Assembly (NCBI GenBank): GCA_037128705.1
Contig: JBAXVX010000013.1
Span: 39,876 to 103,875, forward strand
Source of the DNA: CAIVAT01 sp037128705
GTDB taxonomy: Bacteria; Bacteroidota; Bacteroidia; Bacteroidales; FEN-979
Reading direction: 5' to 3'
DNA length: 64,000 nt
In this document: one piece after another, positions 49,201 through 58,628 of the stretch
Position numbering within the stretch: position 1 is the first letter of the stretch
Layout: each line of letters begins with the position of its first letter
The notes under the pieces: generated by a model
What the model was told of the DNA's origin: nothing
Database searches by the model: none
Seen by the model: the letters and a program-made list of their open reading frames with translations, nothing else
Program-made: the position numbers and the translations under genes

Positions 49201-50253
49201 ATGAAAACAAAATTAAAATTTCTTGACCGTTACCTGACTCTTTGGATTTTTCTTGCCATGGCCATTGGTGTTTTCTGGGGATGGCTTTACCCGGGTATTG
49301 CCGGATTCTGGAATTCAATGTCATCAGGAACCACCAACATCCCGATTGCCATTGGTCTGATTGTGATGATGTACCCGCCCCTGGCCAAGGTAAAATACGA
49401 AGAACTGGGCGACGTTTTTAAAAACACCAAAATTCTGGGATTGTCGCTTGTTCAGAACTGGCTGATCGGCCCGGTTTTGATGTTCCTTCTGGCCATCATC
49501 TTCCTGCAATTCAACATCGACTATATGTATGGGCTGATCCTGATCGGACTGGCACGCTGTATTGCCATGGTGATCGTGTGGAATGAACTTGCCAAAGGCG
49601 ATACAGAGTATTGCGCCGGCCTGGTGGCCTTTAATTCCATCTTCCAGGTTCTCCTTTTTTCCGTTTACGCCTACCTCTTTATCGCCGTATTTCCTGCCTG
49701 GTTCGGCTTACCGACCAACAGCGCCGTTGCAGCGATAACCATCAAACAAATCGCCGAAAGTGTATTCATCTACCTCGGCATTCCCTTCCTTGCCGGATTT
49801 CTTACCCGGTTCATCCTGATCCGCGTAAAAAACAAAGAGTGGTATCACACGAAATTTGTTCCCAGGATCAGCCCGCTGACCCTGATCGCACTTCTTTTTA
49901 CAATCCTGGTGATGTTTTCGCTGAAAGGAGAGTACATCGTGAAGATCCCGCTGGATGTGATCCGGATCGCCATTCCGCTGACCATCTATTTTATCATCAT
50001 GTTCCTGCTCTCCTTTTTCATGAGTAAACGGGCAGGTGCTACCTATGAACAGTCGGCCACCCTTTCGTTCACTGCTGCGAGTAATAACTTTGAACTGGCC
50101 ATCGCAGTCGCCATTGCCGTTTTCGGAATTAACTCGGGAGAAGCCTTTGCCGCCGTGATCGGGCCACTGGTCGAGGTCCCGGTCCTTATCGGGCTGGTGA
50201 ATGTGGCACTATGGATCAAGCGGAAATATTTTGACCCCGCTCCCGCAATATGA
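49201..50253 (+). CDS. acr3: ACR3-type arsenite efflux transporter
   Basis: A 350-residue protein with about ten helices of the ACR3/ArsB-like BART family. ACR3 landmarks are PPLAKVKYEELGDVFKNTK after helix 2, the helix-4 Cys motif GLARCIAMVIVWNELAKGD, and SNNFELAIAVAIAVFGI with PLVEVPVLIGLVNVAL near the end. It extrudes As(III) driven by the proton gradient. ATG 49201 is used because earlier in-frame codons overlap hgcB. It is the last gene of the operon and pairs with the ArsC fusion. Whether it also affects mercury is unknown. Confidence 0.92.
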   Translation: MKTKLKFLDRYLTLWIFLAMAIGVFWGWLYPGIAGFWNSMSSGTTNIPIAIGLIVMMYPPLAKVKYEELGDVFKNTKILGLSLVQNWLIGPVLMFLLAIIFLQFNIDYMYGLILIGLARCIAMVIVWNELAKGDTEYCAGLVAFNSIFQVLLFSVYAYLFIAVFPAWFGLPTNSAVAAITIKQIAESVFIYLGIPFLAGFLTRFILIRVKNKEWYHTKFVPRISPLTLIALLFTILVMFSLKGEYIVKIPLDVIRIAIPLTIYFIIMFLLSFFMSKRAGATYEQSATLSFTAASNNFELAIAVAIAVFGINSGEAFAAVIGPLVEVPVLIGLVNVALWIKRKYFDPAPAI

Positions 50254-50277
50254 TTTACCGGGGTTATCCGGGATTTT

Positions 50278-52389
50278 TCAGGGTTGAACAACCAGGATTT
50301 TTTTGATAATCACCTGGACATTGGTTGAAACCCGGATAAAATAGAAACCCCTTGCCAATCCTGTCACATCCATGGTGATCCTGGTCTGATTTTCCGGTTT
50401 TTCCTTCACCAGTAAGGTCTTTCCCTGTATAGAGATCAATTCGACAGTTGCATTTGTCACCTGCCCCGGTGAAAAAACAACCGAAACCTGGCTGATGGCA
50501 GGATTGGGATAGATGTTAAACGGGAATGGCTCGTTAACGGTCTTGTCGCTGATCCCTGCAAACAGATCCCCATTCGGCAGTGTATTGGTGGCAAATGATT
50601 TGTTGATTTCATCTGAAACCAGCCGCAATTTTCCAATGGAGCCCTGTGTAGATTTTCCGCCATAATCCCTTGCCCAGGCAAAGGCGATATCCAGTTCCTG
50701 GGAATCCCCCGGTTTAAATGTAAATGGACCTGTAGAACCAATGCCCCGTCTGTCCTGCGGATTATTCAGGGCGGTAGAGTCAGTCCAGTATACTGGTCCA
50801 TTCGGAGGAGTGCAACCCACACCCCAATTCAACGTGTCCGACATCCCCGGAAACATAAAATCACATTCCGGGCCATAACCTCCGGCACTGGCATGACCAT
50901 TGCCCCCGTAAATCATGTGGGAACCATCCTTCCAGATTCCCTGGAGGGTATGATAATAATCCGGGGCATAAACCGGATCGGTCATATAATTGGGAACACC
51001 TGCATTGGAATTGTTGATATATACAAACTTGCGCATGCCATACCGTTCATTATCCACGATGTTATCTCCAAAATGAATTCCATTCACACTGACATCACAC
51101 AACTGGTGGCCATCATTATCAAATCGGGGATTATCAATGCCGTCGGCATCCATCAACGGACCCGCGAGCAAAATAACTGACTGAACCGGTGGATTTTCGC
51201 CGTAGGCATAGGATTGACCTGTCCCGTCGACCGGTGTCCCGTTATACCCGAAATACATGTTGCGTTCCACATCGCACCCAATGTAATCATCATTTGGATA
51301 TCCGAGATCAATATCCGTGAAAACCCCAAGGAAAACATTGTTATACGTTCTCGGGGAACGGTTGAAAAGTTTATAGGATAAAAAGACTGTGTTTTTAAAT
51401 GCTGAATCATTGGGAAGATCCCAGGCGTATGCCATACCGTGTATCTCGACCCGGAGCTTTTCACCCGCCGATTCCTGATGCACGTCGCGGTCATCATTAA
51501 AGATGAAAAAGAGGCATTGATCTCCCCTGATTTCAGGATAATCACCATCGTACGGCTCATAAATGCCATTTCCATTCCGGTCGGAGAATGGGGCCAGTTT
51601 CTCAGCCTGACCCAGGGCAACGTTTCCGTTTCCGGGCCAGGTCAGAATATCATGGATCGGCACATAGTCCTTTTCCCAGTAATGTGCACGATGAAAATCG
51701 ATTTCACTTTTCTTCAGGTTCCAGATATAATTCCAAACCGTGTCCTGGTAAATGGAATAACTCGCCGGATCCATCACCGGCCCGGCATAGAAATCAGGAT
51801 GCATCCCGGCAGGACCATTGGCCGGCCCCTGCCTGTAACGCTCGCCGGCAAAGTGAAGCGAGTCGAGTTCATCAAGTCCTCCGATCCACAAACTGTTAGA
51901 AAAGATGGAAGTCTTGCCGCTTCCCTTTGGAACTTCAAAATCCGCATTTTCATAGAAAAAATGGTTCCCGGATGCACTAAACCTGGCCCTGACATTGTTG
52001 ATGTCGAGATAACCGAAACTTTTATCATGAATCCTGAAAAGGATCCTGGCATTACTGGTATCCATGGACATGGTCATTAACATATATGTCCCCAGAACAT
52101 CTCCGTTAAACCCCCAAGTTGGGACCTTGAAAGTAAAGACCCATGTTGATCCATGAATTATCTGACATTGCACATGAGCCGCTCCTCCTCCAATAACCCT
52201 TCGCAAGGTGTCATTTGCCGGAATGGTATCGTTGGCCAGAATATTGTAAACCACAGGAACCCCCGGATACAAATCGATCGTATCATTCATGGCCTTCAGA
52301 TGGCCGGTCTGTGAAAAAGATTGCAAACCCAGGAATATCAGCAGGGAAATTCCTAAGAATTTTGTAATTATTAATCCGGTATTTTTCAT
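50278..52389 (-). CDS. T9SS-secreted protein of unknown function
   Basis: A 703-residue secreted protein: a signal peptide (about residues 8-26), a cadherin-like tail start (DTIDLYPGVPVVYNILANDT), a long beta-rich body with many Asp/Asn-Gly turns (SDRNGNGIYEPYDGDYPEI, a possible calcium-binding stretch), and a C-terminal type A sorting domain (FNIYPNPAISQVSVVF to IIKKILVVQP). I do not recognise the central family, which is widespread in Bacteroidetes as large sorting-domain proteins. It is convergent with acr3, 24 bp apart, and has no partner in operon. Confidence 0.75.
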   Translation of the reverse strand: MKNTGLIITKFLGISLLIFLGLQSFSQTGHLKAMNDTIDLYPGVPVVYNILANDTIPANDTLRRVIGGGAAHVQCQIIHGSTWVFTFKVPTWGFNGDVLGTYMLMTMSMDTSNARILFRIHDKSFGYLDINNVRARFSASGNHFFYENADFEVPKGSGKTSIFSNSLWIGGLDELDSLHFAGERYRQGPANGPAGMHPDFYAGPVMDPASYSIYQDTVWNYIWNLKKSEIDFHRAHYWEKDYVPIHDILTWPGNGNVALGQAEKLAPFSDRNGNGIYEPYDGDYPEIRGDQCLFFIFNDDRDVHQESAGEKLRVEIHGMAYAWDLPNDSAFKNTVFLSYKLFNRSPRTYNNVFLGVFTDIDLGYPNDDYIGCDVERNMYFGYNGTPVDGTGQSYAYGENPPVQSVILLAGPLMDADGIDNPRFDNDGHQLCDVSVNGIHFGDNIVDNERYGMRKFVYINNSNAGVPNYMTDPVYAPDYYHTLQGIWKDGSHMIYGGNGHASAGGYGPECDFMFPGMSDTLNWGVGCTPPNGPVYWTDSTALNNPQDRRGIGSTGPFTFKPGDSQELDIAFAWARDYGGKSTQGSIGKLRLVSDEINKSFATNTLPNGDLFAGISDKTVNEPFPFNIYPNPAISQVSVVFSPGQVTNATVELISIQGKTLLVKEKPENQTRITMDVTGLARGFYFIRVSTNVQVIIKKILVVQP

Positions 52390-52560
52390 GGTATGCCCTC
52401 CTTGAATGATTAAGAAAACAGGACCCTAAGTTAAATGGAAATATAAAATTACGTTAAAACAGCTGAATGTCAAGTAAAAAGCAAGAAAAATATTTCAATT
52501 TATGGAGGAATATGTTATTTCTTTTTAGAAAAACGACATCCCTGCTCAGTACAATTTTAA

Positions 52561-52568
52561 TATATTTG
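52561..52568 (+). promoter_or_regulatory. Candidate -7 element for rubrerythrin
   Basis: TATATTTG matches TAnnTTTG and lies 97 bp before the rubrerythrin start. No clear -33 element accompanies it. The rest of the 275-bp divergent gap shows no convincing gene or repeat. Confidence 0.35.
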
Positions 52569-52664
52569 TTGAAACCAACCCCGGACTGCAGGGTCAGGTT
52601 TAAATGCCAGTGTTTCTCAAATGAATCAAGTAAATTCAGGATAATCCATTAAAACCATCAAGTC

Positions 52665-53243
52665 ATGACAAAATCATTAAAAGGTACACAAACTGAAAAA
52701 AATCTGCTGAAATCATTTGCAGGCGAATCGCAGGCCCGCAACCGCTATGAATTTTTTGCCAGTGTGGCTAAAAAAGAGGGCTTTGAACAAATTGCCGCAA
52801 TCTTCATGGAGACTTCAAACCAGGAGAAGGAACATGCCAAGCGGTTTTTTAAATTCCTCGAAGGAGGGATGACTGAGATCACCGCTACCTATCCTGCCGG
52901 AATTATCGGAACGACCAGGGAAAATCTGAAGGCTGCTGCTGAAGGCGAACATGAAGAGTGGACCGAATTGTATCCAAAGTTTGCAGAGGTGGCCCAGCAG
53001 GAGGGCTTTACGGATGTTGCCACTGCCTTTAAAATGATATCGAAGGTGGAGGCTGAACATGAAAGGCGCTACCTGAAACTGTTACAGAACGTTTCAGAAG
53101 ACAAGGTGTTTATGAAGGAGGGTAAAGTCTGGTGGAAATGCCTTAACTGCGGGTATGTATACGAATCGGCCAAAGCAATGGAAAACTGTCCGGCCTGTTT
53201 GCACCCGAAAGCCTACATGCAGATGCGGGAAGATAATTACTGA
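52665..53243 (+). CDS. rbr: Rubrerythrin
   Basis: A 192-residue non-haem diiron peroxidase. The four-helix domain has the iron-ligand Glu motifs AGESQARNRYEFF, SNQEKEHAKRFF, GEHEEWTELYP and KVEAEHERRY. The C-terminal rubredoxin-like domain has CLNCGYVYES and CPACLHPKAYM. It reduces hydrogen peroxide and protects anaerobes against oxygen. It is a single gene, convergent with the outer-membrane protein gene (11 bp between stops). Confidence 0.95.
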   Translation: MTKSLKGTQTEKNLLKSFAGESQARNRYEFFASVAKKEGFEQIAAIFMETSNQEKEHAKRFFKFLEGGMTEITATYPAGIIGTTRENLKAAAEGEHEEWTELYPKFAEVAQQEGFTDVATAFKMISKVEAEHERRYLKLLQNVSEDKVFMKEGKVWWKCLNCGYVYESAKAMENCPACLHPKAYMQMREDNY

Positions 53244-53254
53244 CCTGGCCTGAA

Positions 53255-54187
53255 TTATTCCTCCCCGGTTTTGCCAAAGTACAGCATGATTCGGAGGTAC
53301 AAACCGAATGATGGCTTGAAATCGGGATAACCCGTGAGGTTGACCGGGTAATAATGTGCGAAAAACCCGGGTTCAATTCCAAACCTGTCGGTGAGCGGAA
53401 TGCCTGCACCCACGCCAAAATAACCACCAAAGCCAAACGCATTCTGGTTGATATTGAACTGCTGGCTGTTGCTGTTGGGTATATATCCCTGGCTGCTATA
53501 AACATTGACCAGGTTATACTCCGTCCCTTCAACGACCATAACCGATTTGAGCACCTGGGTATATACCATGGTAGATCCAACCTGGATGAAGAGGTTGATT
53601 TTTGATTTCAATGGAAACGACAACTGGTATCCCAGGTCGATCATCACGCGCCCCTCTTTCCCGATTATTGGCACCATCCTGAGGTCGGGAAAAGAGAGGT
53701 AGGTGTTATAAGGATCCACATGAAGGGTCACCACATCGGCCGCCCTAAGTTGGGTATAGTTTGCCTGCAGGAAAATGCTGTTCCAACGGTTAAAATTAAC
53801 CCGGACAAACAGGCCGCCGCTGAACGCCACATTGTAATGCATATTGGTGGGATATCCATCCACAAGGACCGTGTCGGTTGCTCCCAGTGCCAGTTTGATA
53901 TCCCTGTACCAATAAGTGTTCGACATGACATAGTTCACATTGTTGACATTTCCCGGGGTTCCGTTATAAAAATCTGCGGAATATTTATTGGGGAAATAGG
54001 CGCCGAAATTGAGCCCGAATTCCACGCGGTGAACCACTGTATCCTTTTCCTCTTCATCCCAGCCCTTCTGTCCCTGTTTTTGGGTTGTTTTTTGTCCCTT
54101 GTGTTTGGAATTTGAGGCATTCTCCTGCCCGGCCGATGAGAGTGACAAGATTATGAATGTTGTAAAAAGGATCAGAAAAGTTCGCAA
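53255..54187 (-). CDS. Predicted outer-membrane beta-barrel protein
   Basis: A 310-residue exported protein with a signal peptide (about residues 3-20), a short Lys/Gln-rich and acidic linker (GQKTTQKQGQKGWDEEEKD), and then alternating amphipathic strands with aromatic ends (VEFGLNFGAYFP, GGLFVRVNFNRW, IFLQANYTQLRA), ending in the barrel-type LRIMLYFGK. It resembles the general Bacteroidetes outer-membrane beta-barrel group; no specific function can be assigned. Confidence 0.65.
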   Translation of the reverse strand: MRTFLILFTTFIILSLSSAGQENASNSKHKGQKTTQKQGQKGWDEEEKDTVVHRVEFGLNFGAYFPNKYSADFYNGTPGNVNNVNYVMSNTYWYRDIKLALGATDTVLVDGYPTNMHYNVAFSGGLFVRVNFNRWNSIFLQANYTQLRAADVVTLHVDPYNTYLSFPDLRMVPIIGKEGRVMIDLGYQLSFPLKSKINLFIQVGSTMVYTQVLKSVMVVEGTEYNLVNVYSSQGYIPNSNSQQFNINQNAFGFGGYFGVGAGIPLTDRFGIEPGFFAHYYPVNLTGYPDFKPSFGLYLRIMLYFGKTGEE

Positions 54188-54251
54188 AGGCTTGATAATT
54201 TAAGGGTTGAACAGTTTTGTTGCAAAAGTAGCAACATTCCTGAAAAAAAAA

Positions 54252-54283
54252 TTGGCAGTGAAACCATTTTGATGGTAATTTTG
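54252..54283 (+). promoter_or_regulatory. Candidate Bacteroidetes-type promoter for the lipoprotein at 54320
   Basis: TTG at 54252-54254, a 21-nt spacer and TAATTTTG at 54276-54283 fit the consensus. The start codon at 54320 lies 36 bp beyond. Confidence 0.5.
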
Positions 54284-54319
54284 CATTTTAATCATTTTAA
54301 ACACATACAGTCGGAATCA

Positions 54320-55243
54320 ATGAAAGGGAAGATCACTTTTTGGTTGAACTTGACCATCATTTTACTATTCGTTTTTTCTTTACAATCCTGCTTTAAACAA
54401 AATATAGCGCCCAGCGGGTCAGAGTCCTCTCTTCTGAATATCCTGGCCAATGATGAACTGAGCGTTGATGCTGCAGATGACGAAATGTGGGATGATATGA
54501 ATGGATTTTTAGATGCAGGGGGATTTAAATCTTCCGTGTCGGCCCCATGCAATGTAACTGACAGTGTGAAAACGATCGGGGACACTATTTTCCACAAACT
54601 TCGATACAGCGGGGTAAACTGCATTGGAACCCGCTTTCGCTCAGGGGAGGTGATCCTTAAACATGTCAAAACCCAAAAATGGAACGAACAGGGAGCAAAA
54701 GTGTTCGTGACCATGAAGAATTTTAAACTGACCCGGATGGCAGCGGGCAAATCGATCACCCTTAACGGGCATAAAACCTATGAGAATATCAGTGGCGGAA
54801 GGCTCAGTGACATCAACATTTCGGGAAACATGCTTGTACAAAGAGGAACCGGATCATATTCCGTTTCTTTCGACAGCGTTACAACCCAAACCTGGGAGAT
54901 GGCCCGCCAGCGGATTTTCAGCGGAGCCGTGGGAAACCGTTTGGTGGTTTCCACCGGGTTCGGTACGCTCACCGGATATAACTATTTGGTCTATTGGGGT
55001 GCAGATCGTGAGGGAACACCATTTTTCAGCCAGATCATCAGTGATATTACCTACCGTGAAAACTGCAGCAATCTGGCCTGCGTTGGAAAAAAGATGCTGA
55101 TGCTGGGCGGTGCAAAAAACAATGTCATCAATTACGGGTTCAATGAAAATGACAAACAAGTTACTGGGACAGAGTGTCCTTCCAAATTAAAACTTGAATG
55201 GCACTCGGTGACTCTTACCGGTATCATTTATATAAAACTATAG
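54320..55243 (+). CDS. Uncharacterised lipoprotein
   Basis: About 307 residues from ATG 54320, the start that gives a proper signal with lipobox LQSC (Cys about residue 24); the longer frame upstream includes the promoter. The mature protein is beta-rich with repeated strands and Cys residues (PCNVTD, VNCIGT, ENCSNLACVG, GTECPSK) that could form disulfides. I do not recognise the family. It is monocistronic and convergent with the GT51 gene. Confidence 0.6.
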   Translation: MKGKITFWLNLTIILLFVFSLQSCFKQNIAPSGSESSLLNILANDELSVDAADDEMWDDMNGFLDAGGFKSSVSAPCNVTDSVKTIGDTIFHKLRYSGVNCIGTRFRSGEVILKHVKTQKWNEQGAKVFVTMKNFKLTRMAAGKSITLNGHKTYENISGGRLSDINISGNMLVQRGTGSYSVSFDSVTTQTWEMARQRIFSGAVGNRLVVSTGFGTLTGYNYLVYWGADREGTPFFSQIISDITYRENCSNLACVGKKMLMLGGAKNNVINYGFNENDKQVTGTECPSKLKLEWHSVTLTGIIYIKL

Positions 55244-55278
55244 CTCTTTTCCATTCATTTTATTGAAAACTGACCCCT

Positions 55279-57240
55279 TTACAAATCGGTTGAATCTGCA
55301 TGGATTGCATCGACTTGCCTGAGCAGCAGCTTTGCCCGACCTTTCAATTCAACATCGGGGATGAGTTTTTCAGCATCTGCCGGAGTGATCCATCCTTTGT
55401 TCAGCATTTTTTCAGACACCAGCCGGTAGAATCCTTCATTCGACTCACGAAGGTGCCCGTTTTCATTGAACGAATATTTGAACCATTTTGGCCGGGGGAT
55501 GATCGATGACATAAAGATGGCTTCCGCCAGGGTGAGCCTCGATGCCTCCTTATTGAAATAATAATGCGATGCTTCATTGGCACCATAGATCATCGGTCCC
55601 CATTCGATGATGTTGAGATATACCTCGAACATACGGTCCTTGGTGCACAATCCCTGGTTTTCAATGAGCCAAACAATCAGGGCCTCTTCCAGCTTTCGGC
55701 CAACAGTCTTATTACGGCTGAGAAAAACATTTTTGACCAGCTGCATGCTGATGGTGCTGCCTCCCCTGACAAAACGCCCCTCTTTGATGTTAGCGATGAT
55801 CGATTCCCGGAAAGCATCAGCCAGGAAACCGCGGTGCTGGTAAAAGCCTCCGTCTTCGGAAGTCAGCACTGCGGACTGAAGGTAGGGAGAGATATGTTCA
55901 AGTGTCCTGAAATCAGGATTTTCGGGACCTACCATAAAGGTTCGCACCGGAACATCATGTTCATATGCCGTATACAGAAAGGAGCCGTTGATTTTAGTCA
56001 AATCCGCGTTGCCATATGACTGTACGCTGAATTGGTACCGGTCAAGGGAGGTCTCGAACTGCAGAGAATCTGGATTATCAAGATCAACAAAAAAATTGAG
56101 ATACCACGACAAGTTGCCCTTCACACGCAGGCCATCCAGATTGGAAAAAAGGCCCTCGGGAAAGGATGAGAACAGTTCCTGTGCAGGAAACTGCGGCTTA
56201 TGAATGGTGAGGGTAACCTGTTTTGATGGTTTCGGGCGGTAACGGAAATAGGGATGAAAATCAATCTTATTGAAGGTGACCCGCGATATACTGTCAAGTT
56301 CGGCATAATCCGGTCCGATATTCAACAGGTAATCGATCGACAACTTCTCAAACATCACCGGACGGGTGGCTATCCTGTTGTGATCGACCCGCAAACCGGT
56401 AACAGATGCAAACCCGCTTATTTGGGTCAGATCGGTGCCGCCTTCCTGCTCGCTAAGACTGAACGCCAGGGTATCAAAGTCAACCCGCGCATTCCATTTA
56501 TAATCAATAAAGGGGATCGTTACTTTGGCGGTATCAGCCGAATAGATCCTGAATTCGGCCATCCTGTTGTGATTGTCCATCTTCCCTGCAATGGTCCAAA
56601 AGGCATGCATGCTGTCTTCCTTTACCTCCAGGGTCGATCTGAAATAATGATTTTCAAGGTTTAACTTTTCAAGATGAACACCCACATGATGTTCATCAGT
56701 ATTGATGGCCAGGCCGAAATTCCGGATATCCAGTGATAGTGGGATCTTGTCAAAGGCAAATGCCATCATCCGGTCCATGGCAGAAGCGAAATCAACAGGC
56801 CCTGCCGCGGAATCTGCGTTCTGTTTGCGCCTGTGAAGGAAAAAACCATAATTGGACAGCGTGTCGTGACTCTCCAACAGAAGGGAGGTATTGATCAGCC
56901 TGACATTGTGCAAAGCCAGGCGGCCGGCAAATAATTTCAGGATACTGATGGAGGCAAAGGCTGAATCGACCTTCAGAAGGGTGTCTCCGTGGTTGGGCTT
57001 CAGACTGATGCCCGTCACAAGGATGGAGGCCAACCCATGGATCCTTACACCGGAAATTCTCAGTTTGGCCTGGTTGGCCGAATTAAATTTCCCGATGCGG
57101 TGGTGGAGATACCAGGCTGCCACCGGGGTGCGAAAAACGAAGGTCAGGAGAATAAATACAACAGCCCCCAGCACCAGGGACCTTATTACCCGGTTGAACT
57201 TTCCGGAAGGATTCAAAAAAAATCTAAAAGTGGGCAGCAA
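55279..57240 (-). CDS. AsmA-like protein fused to a GT51 peptidoglycan glycosyltransferase domain
   Basis: A 653-residue membrane protein from a TTG start. One N-terminal helix (about residues 20-40) is followed by a long beta-rich region (about 45-440) like AsmA/DUF3971-type lipid-transfer grooves. A GT51 transglycosylase domain follows from residue 461: SEDGGFYQHRG with the catalytic Glu, RGGSTISMQLVKN, and EVYLNIIEWGP with YGANEASHYYF. No transpeptidase domain is present, so it is monofunctional. It would polymerise lipid II glycan strands. It is the last of four envelope genes on the minus strand (CPBP protease, symporter, barrel, this). Confidence 0.8.
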   Translation of the reverse strand: MLPTFRFFLNPSGKFNRVIRSLVLGAVVFILLTFVFRTPVAAWYLHHRIGKFNSANQAKLRISGVRIHGLASILVTGISLKPNHGDTLLKVDSAFASISILKLFAGRLALHNVRLINTSLLLESHDTLSNYGFFLHRRKQNADSAAGPVDFASAMDRMMAFAFDKIPLSLDIRNFGLAINTDEHHVGVHLEKLNLENHYFRSTLEVKEDSMHAFWTIAGKMDNHNRMAEFRIYSADTAKVTIPFIDYKWNARVDFDTLAFSLSEQEGGTDLTQISGFASVTGLRVDHNRIATRPVMFEKLSIDYLLNIGPDYAELDSISRVTFNKIDFHPYFRYRPKPSKQVTLTIHKPQFPAQELFSSFPEGLFSNLDGLRVKGNLSWYLNFFVDLDNPDSLQFETSLDRYQFSVQSYGNADLTKINGSFLYTAYEHDVPVRTFMVGPENPDFRTLEHISPYLQSAVLTSEDGGFYQHRGFLADAFRESIIANIKEGRFVRGGSTISMQLVKNVFLSRNKTVGRKLEEALIVWLIENQGLCTKDRMFEVYLNIIEWGPMIYGANEASHYYFNKEASRLTLAEAIFMSSIIPRPKWFKYSFNENGHLRESNEGFYRLVSEKMLNKGWITPADAEKLIPDVELKGRAKLLLRQVDAIHADSTDL

Positions 57241-57276
57241 AATATTTTCGGCAAAATTACAAAGAAAAACAGCGGC

Positions 57277-58626
57277 CTAAAAAATATTCCCGATTCCGAT
57301 GTACAAACCGCTGGTTCCATCCTGCCTGCTCATGGCCACACCATAATCCACAGCTATGATGAAATTATCGTTGATGGCAATCCGCAATCCCAGTCCCGTA
57401 GACAGATGCAGATGATCGGCCGATTCTTTGAAGTAAAAGGATTGCTGATCATCAGGAATGGTGTTTTTATAGATTTTATGATCCTGGACAACCATTCCTC
57501 CATCCAGAAAAGCCGTGAGACCAAGATACAGGTTCTGTTTAAACAAGACTGTTTTGAGGAATTTCCAGCGAAGTTCCACATTGCCAAAGGCTACACCATC
57601 ACCGACAATCCTGTTTCGCAACACTCCGCGAATGGTCCTTGCGCCTCCGAGACCATCGGGTTTGGTGGTCAGTGAATATGAACTGTACATGTAGGGAAGG
57701 ATATAAAAGGGTGTGGTTCCCCCGATGGTACCCTGGTAACTTAACTGGTATGCGGCAATCAGTTTTTTCTTCACCAGGGGAATATACTGACGCTGGGTAA
57801 TGGCCAGTTTTACAAAGGCGTAAGGATTGTTCCCCAGAAAAGTCGGGGCGCTCAGCAGCATGATCTCAGACCAAAATCCCTTGTCCGGCGCTGCTTCATT
57901 GTCGCGGGTATCGAAAACCAGTCCGGTTTTAAGGTAAATGGTTGTTCCCCCATCTTTTTCTTCGGGCCGGATCAGTCCGTAACCGACATATTTATCGTAC
58001 AGCAAGGCTGTATCAGGTAATTTATTTTCCTCCTTTTTCCCTTTGTTGATGCGCGCAATATCCACCGTCCCGGTGTTCATATCAAGGATGTTTATCCCGG
58101 CAAGCCACCTCAGTTTCTGACCAACAATCGGACCCTGAAAATCAGCCATGATCCTCAGCATCTTTCGTTCCTGCTTGTAAAAAACCCGCGAGAGATAATC
58201 TTCTGATCCTGTCTGGGTGAGTGAAGAAATATAATTTGCCTCGGCCCCATTGAAGCCATAGAAATCAAGGGCCCGCTCGGTGAGGTAATCCAGGTCGGCC
58301 GTGACCCTGATTTTCCCTGGGATCAGGTATTTTGAGTCATAAAACAGCTGGTAAACAGCACTCCCCTTGGTAAACCAGGAGCATTCGGCGTAAATGGTAT
58401 GTTTATATTCAGGGTAGGTACTGCCATCGCCATAATAAAAAACCTGGCCAAGAACGCCCAACTGCAGACCCTGGTCAGCATCATAGGCAACCACAGGCAA
58501 TCCGGCCCAGGTCCATCCCTTTTTCTTTTTCTCTTTTACAGGAAGCATCGCTGAATCAGCCTGGGAGAACAGATCCAGGTGGACAAAAAGAATCAGCAGG
58601 GCCAGAAGGAATATTACTTTTCGCAT
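57277..58626 (-). CDS. BamA/TamA (Omp85)-like outer-membrane barrel protein
   Basis: A 449-residue exported protein (signal about residues 1-21) that forms a 16-strand-type barrel with no visible POTRA domains. The conserved Omp85 features are TGLVFDTRDNEAAPDKGFWSE (the DTRDN..P.KG signature), the lid loop GGARTIRGVLRNRIVGDGVA (RGF/VRGxxxxR type) and GNVELRWKF, ending in IGIGNIF with the aromatic C-terminal residue. It may be involved in outer-membrane assembly or lipid export; the POTRA-less form is common in Bacteroidetes and its role is not settled. The symporter gene ends only 2 bp upstream. Confidence 0.82.
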   Translation of the reverse strand: MRKVIFLLALLILFVHLDLFSQADSAMLPVKEKKKKGWTWAGLPVVAYDADQGLQLGVLGQVFYYGDGSTYPEYKHTIYAECSWFTKGSAVYQLFYDSKYLIPGKIRVTADLDYLTERALDFYGFNGAEANYISSLTQTGSEDYLSRVFYKQERKMLRIMADFQGPIVGQKLRWLAGINILDMNTGTVDIARINKGKKEENKLPDTALLYDKYVGYGLIRPEEKDGGTTIYLKTGLVFDTRDNEAAPDKGFWSEIMLLSAPTFLGNNPYAFVKLAITQRQYIPLVKKKLIAAYQLSYQGTIGGTTPFYILPYMYSSYSLTTKPDGLGGARTIRGVLRNRIVGDGVAFGNVELRWKFLKTVLFKQNLYLGLTAFLDGGMVVQDHKIYKNTIPDDQQSFYFKESADHLHLSTGLGLRIAINDNFIIAVDYGVAMSRQDGTSGLYIGIGNIF

Positions 58627-58628
58627 GG

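Noticed and set aside
51439..52080. Plus-strand open frame of about 210 codons opposite the T9SS gene
   Set aside because: It is a reverse-strand shadow with no domain; the minus-strand gene has signal peptide and sorting domain.
52467..52652. Possible 61-residue plus-strand gene upstream of rubrerythrin
   Set aside because: Composition is unlike a protein (mixed Lys/Phe and Cys tail) and it overlaps the rubrerythrin promoter element.
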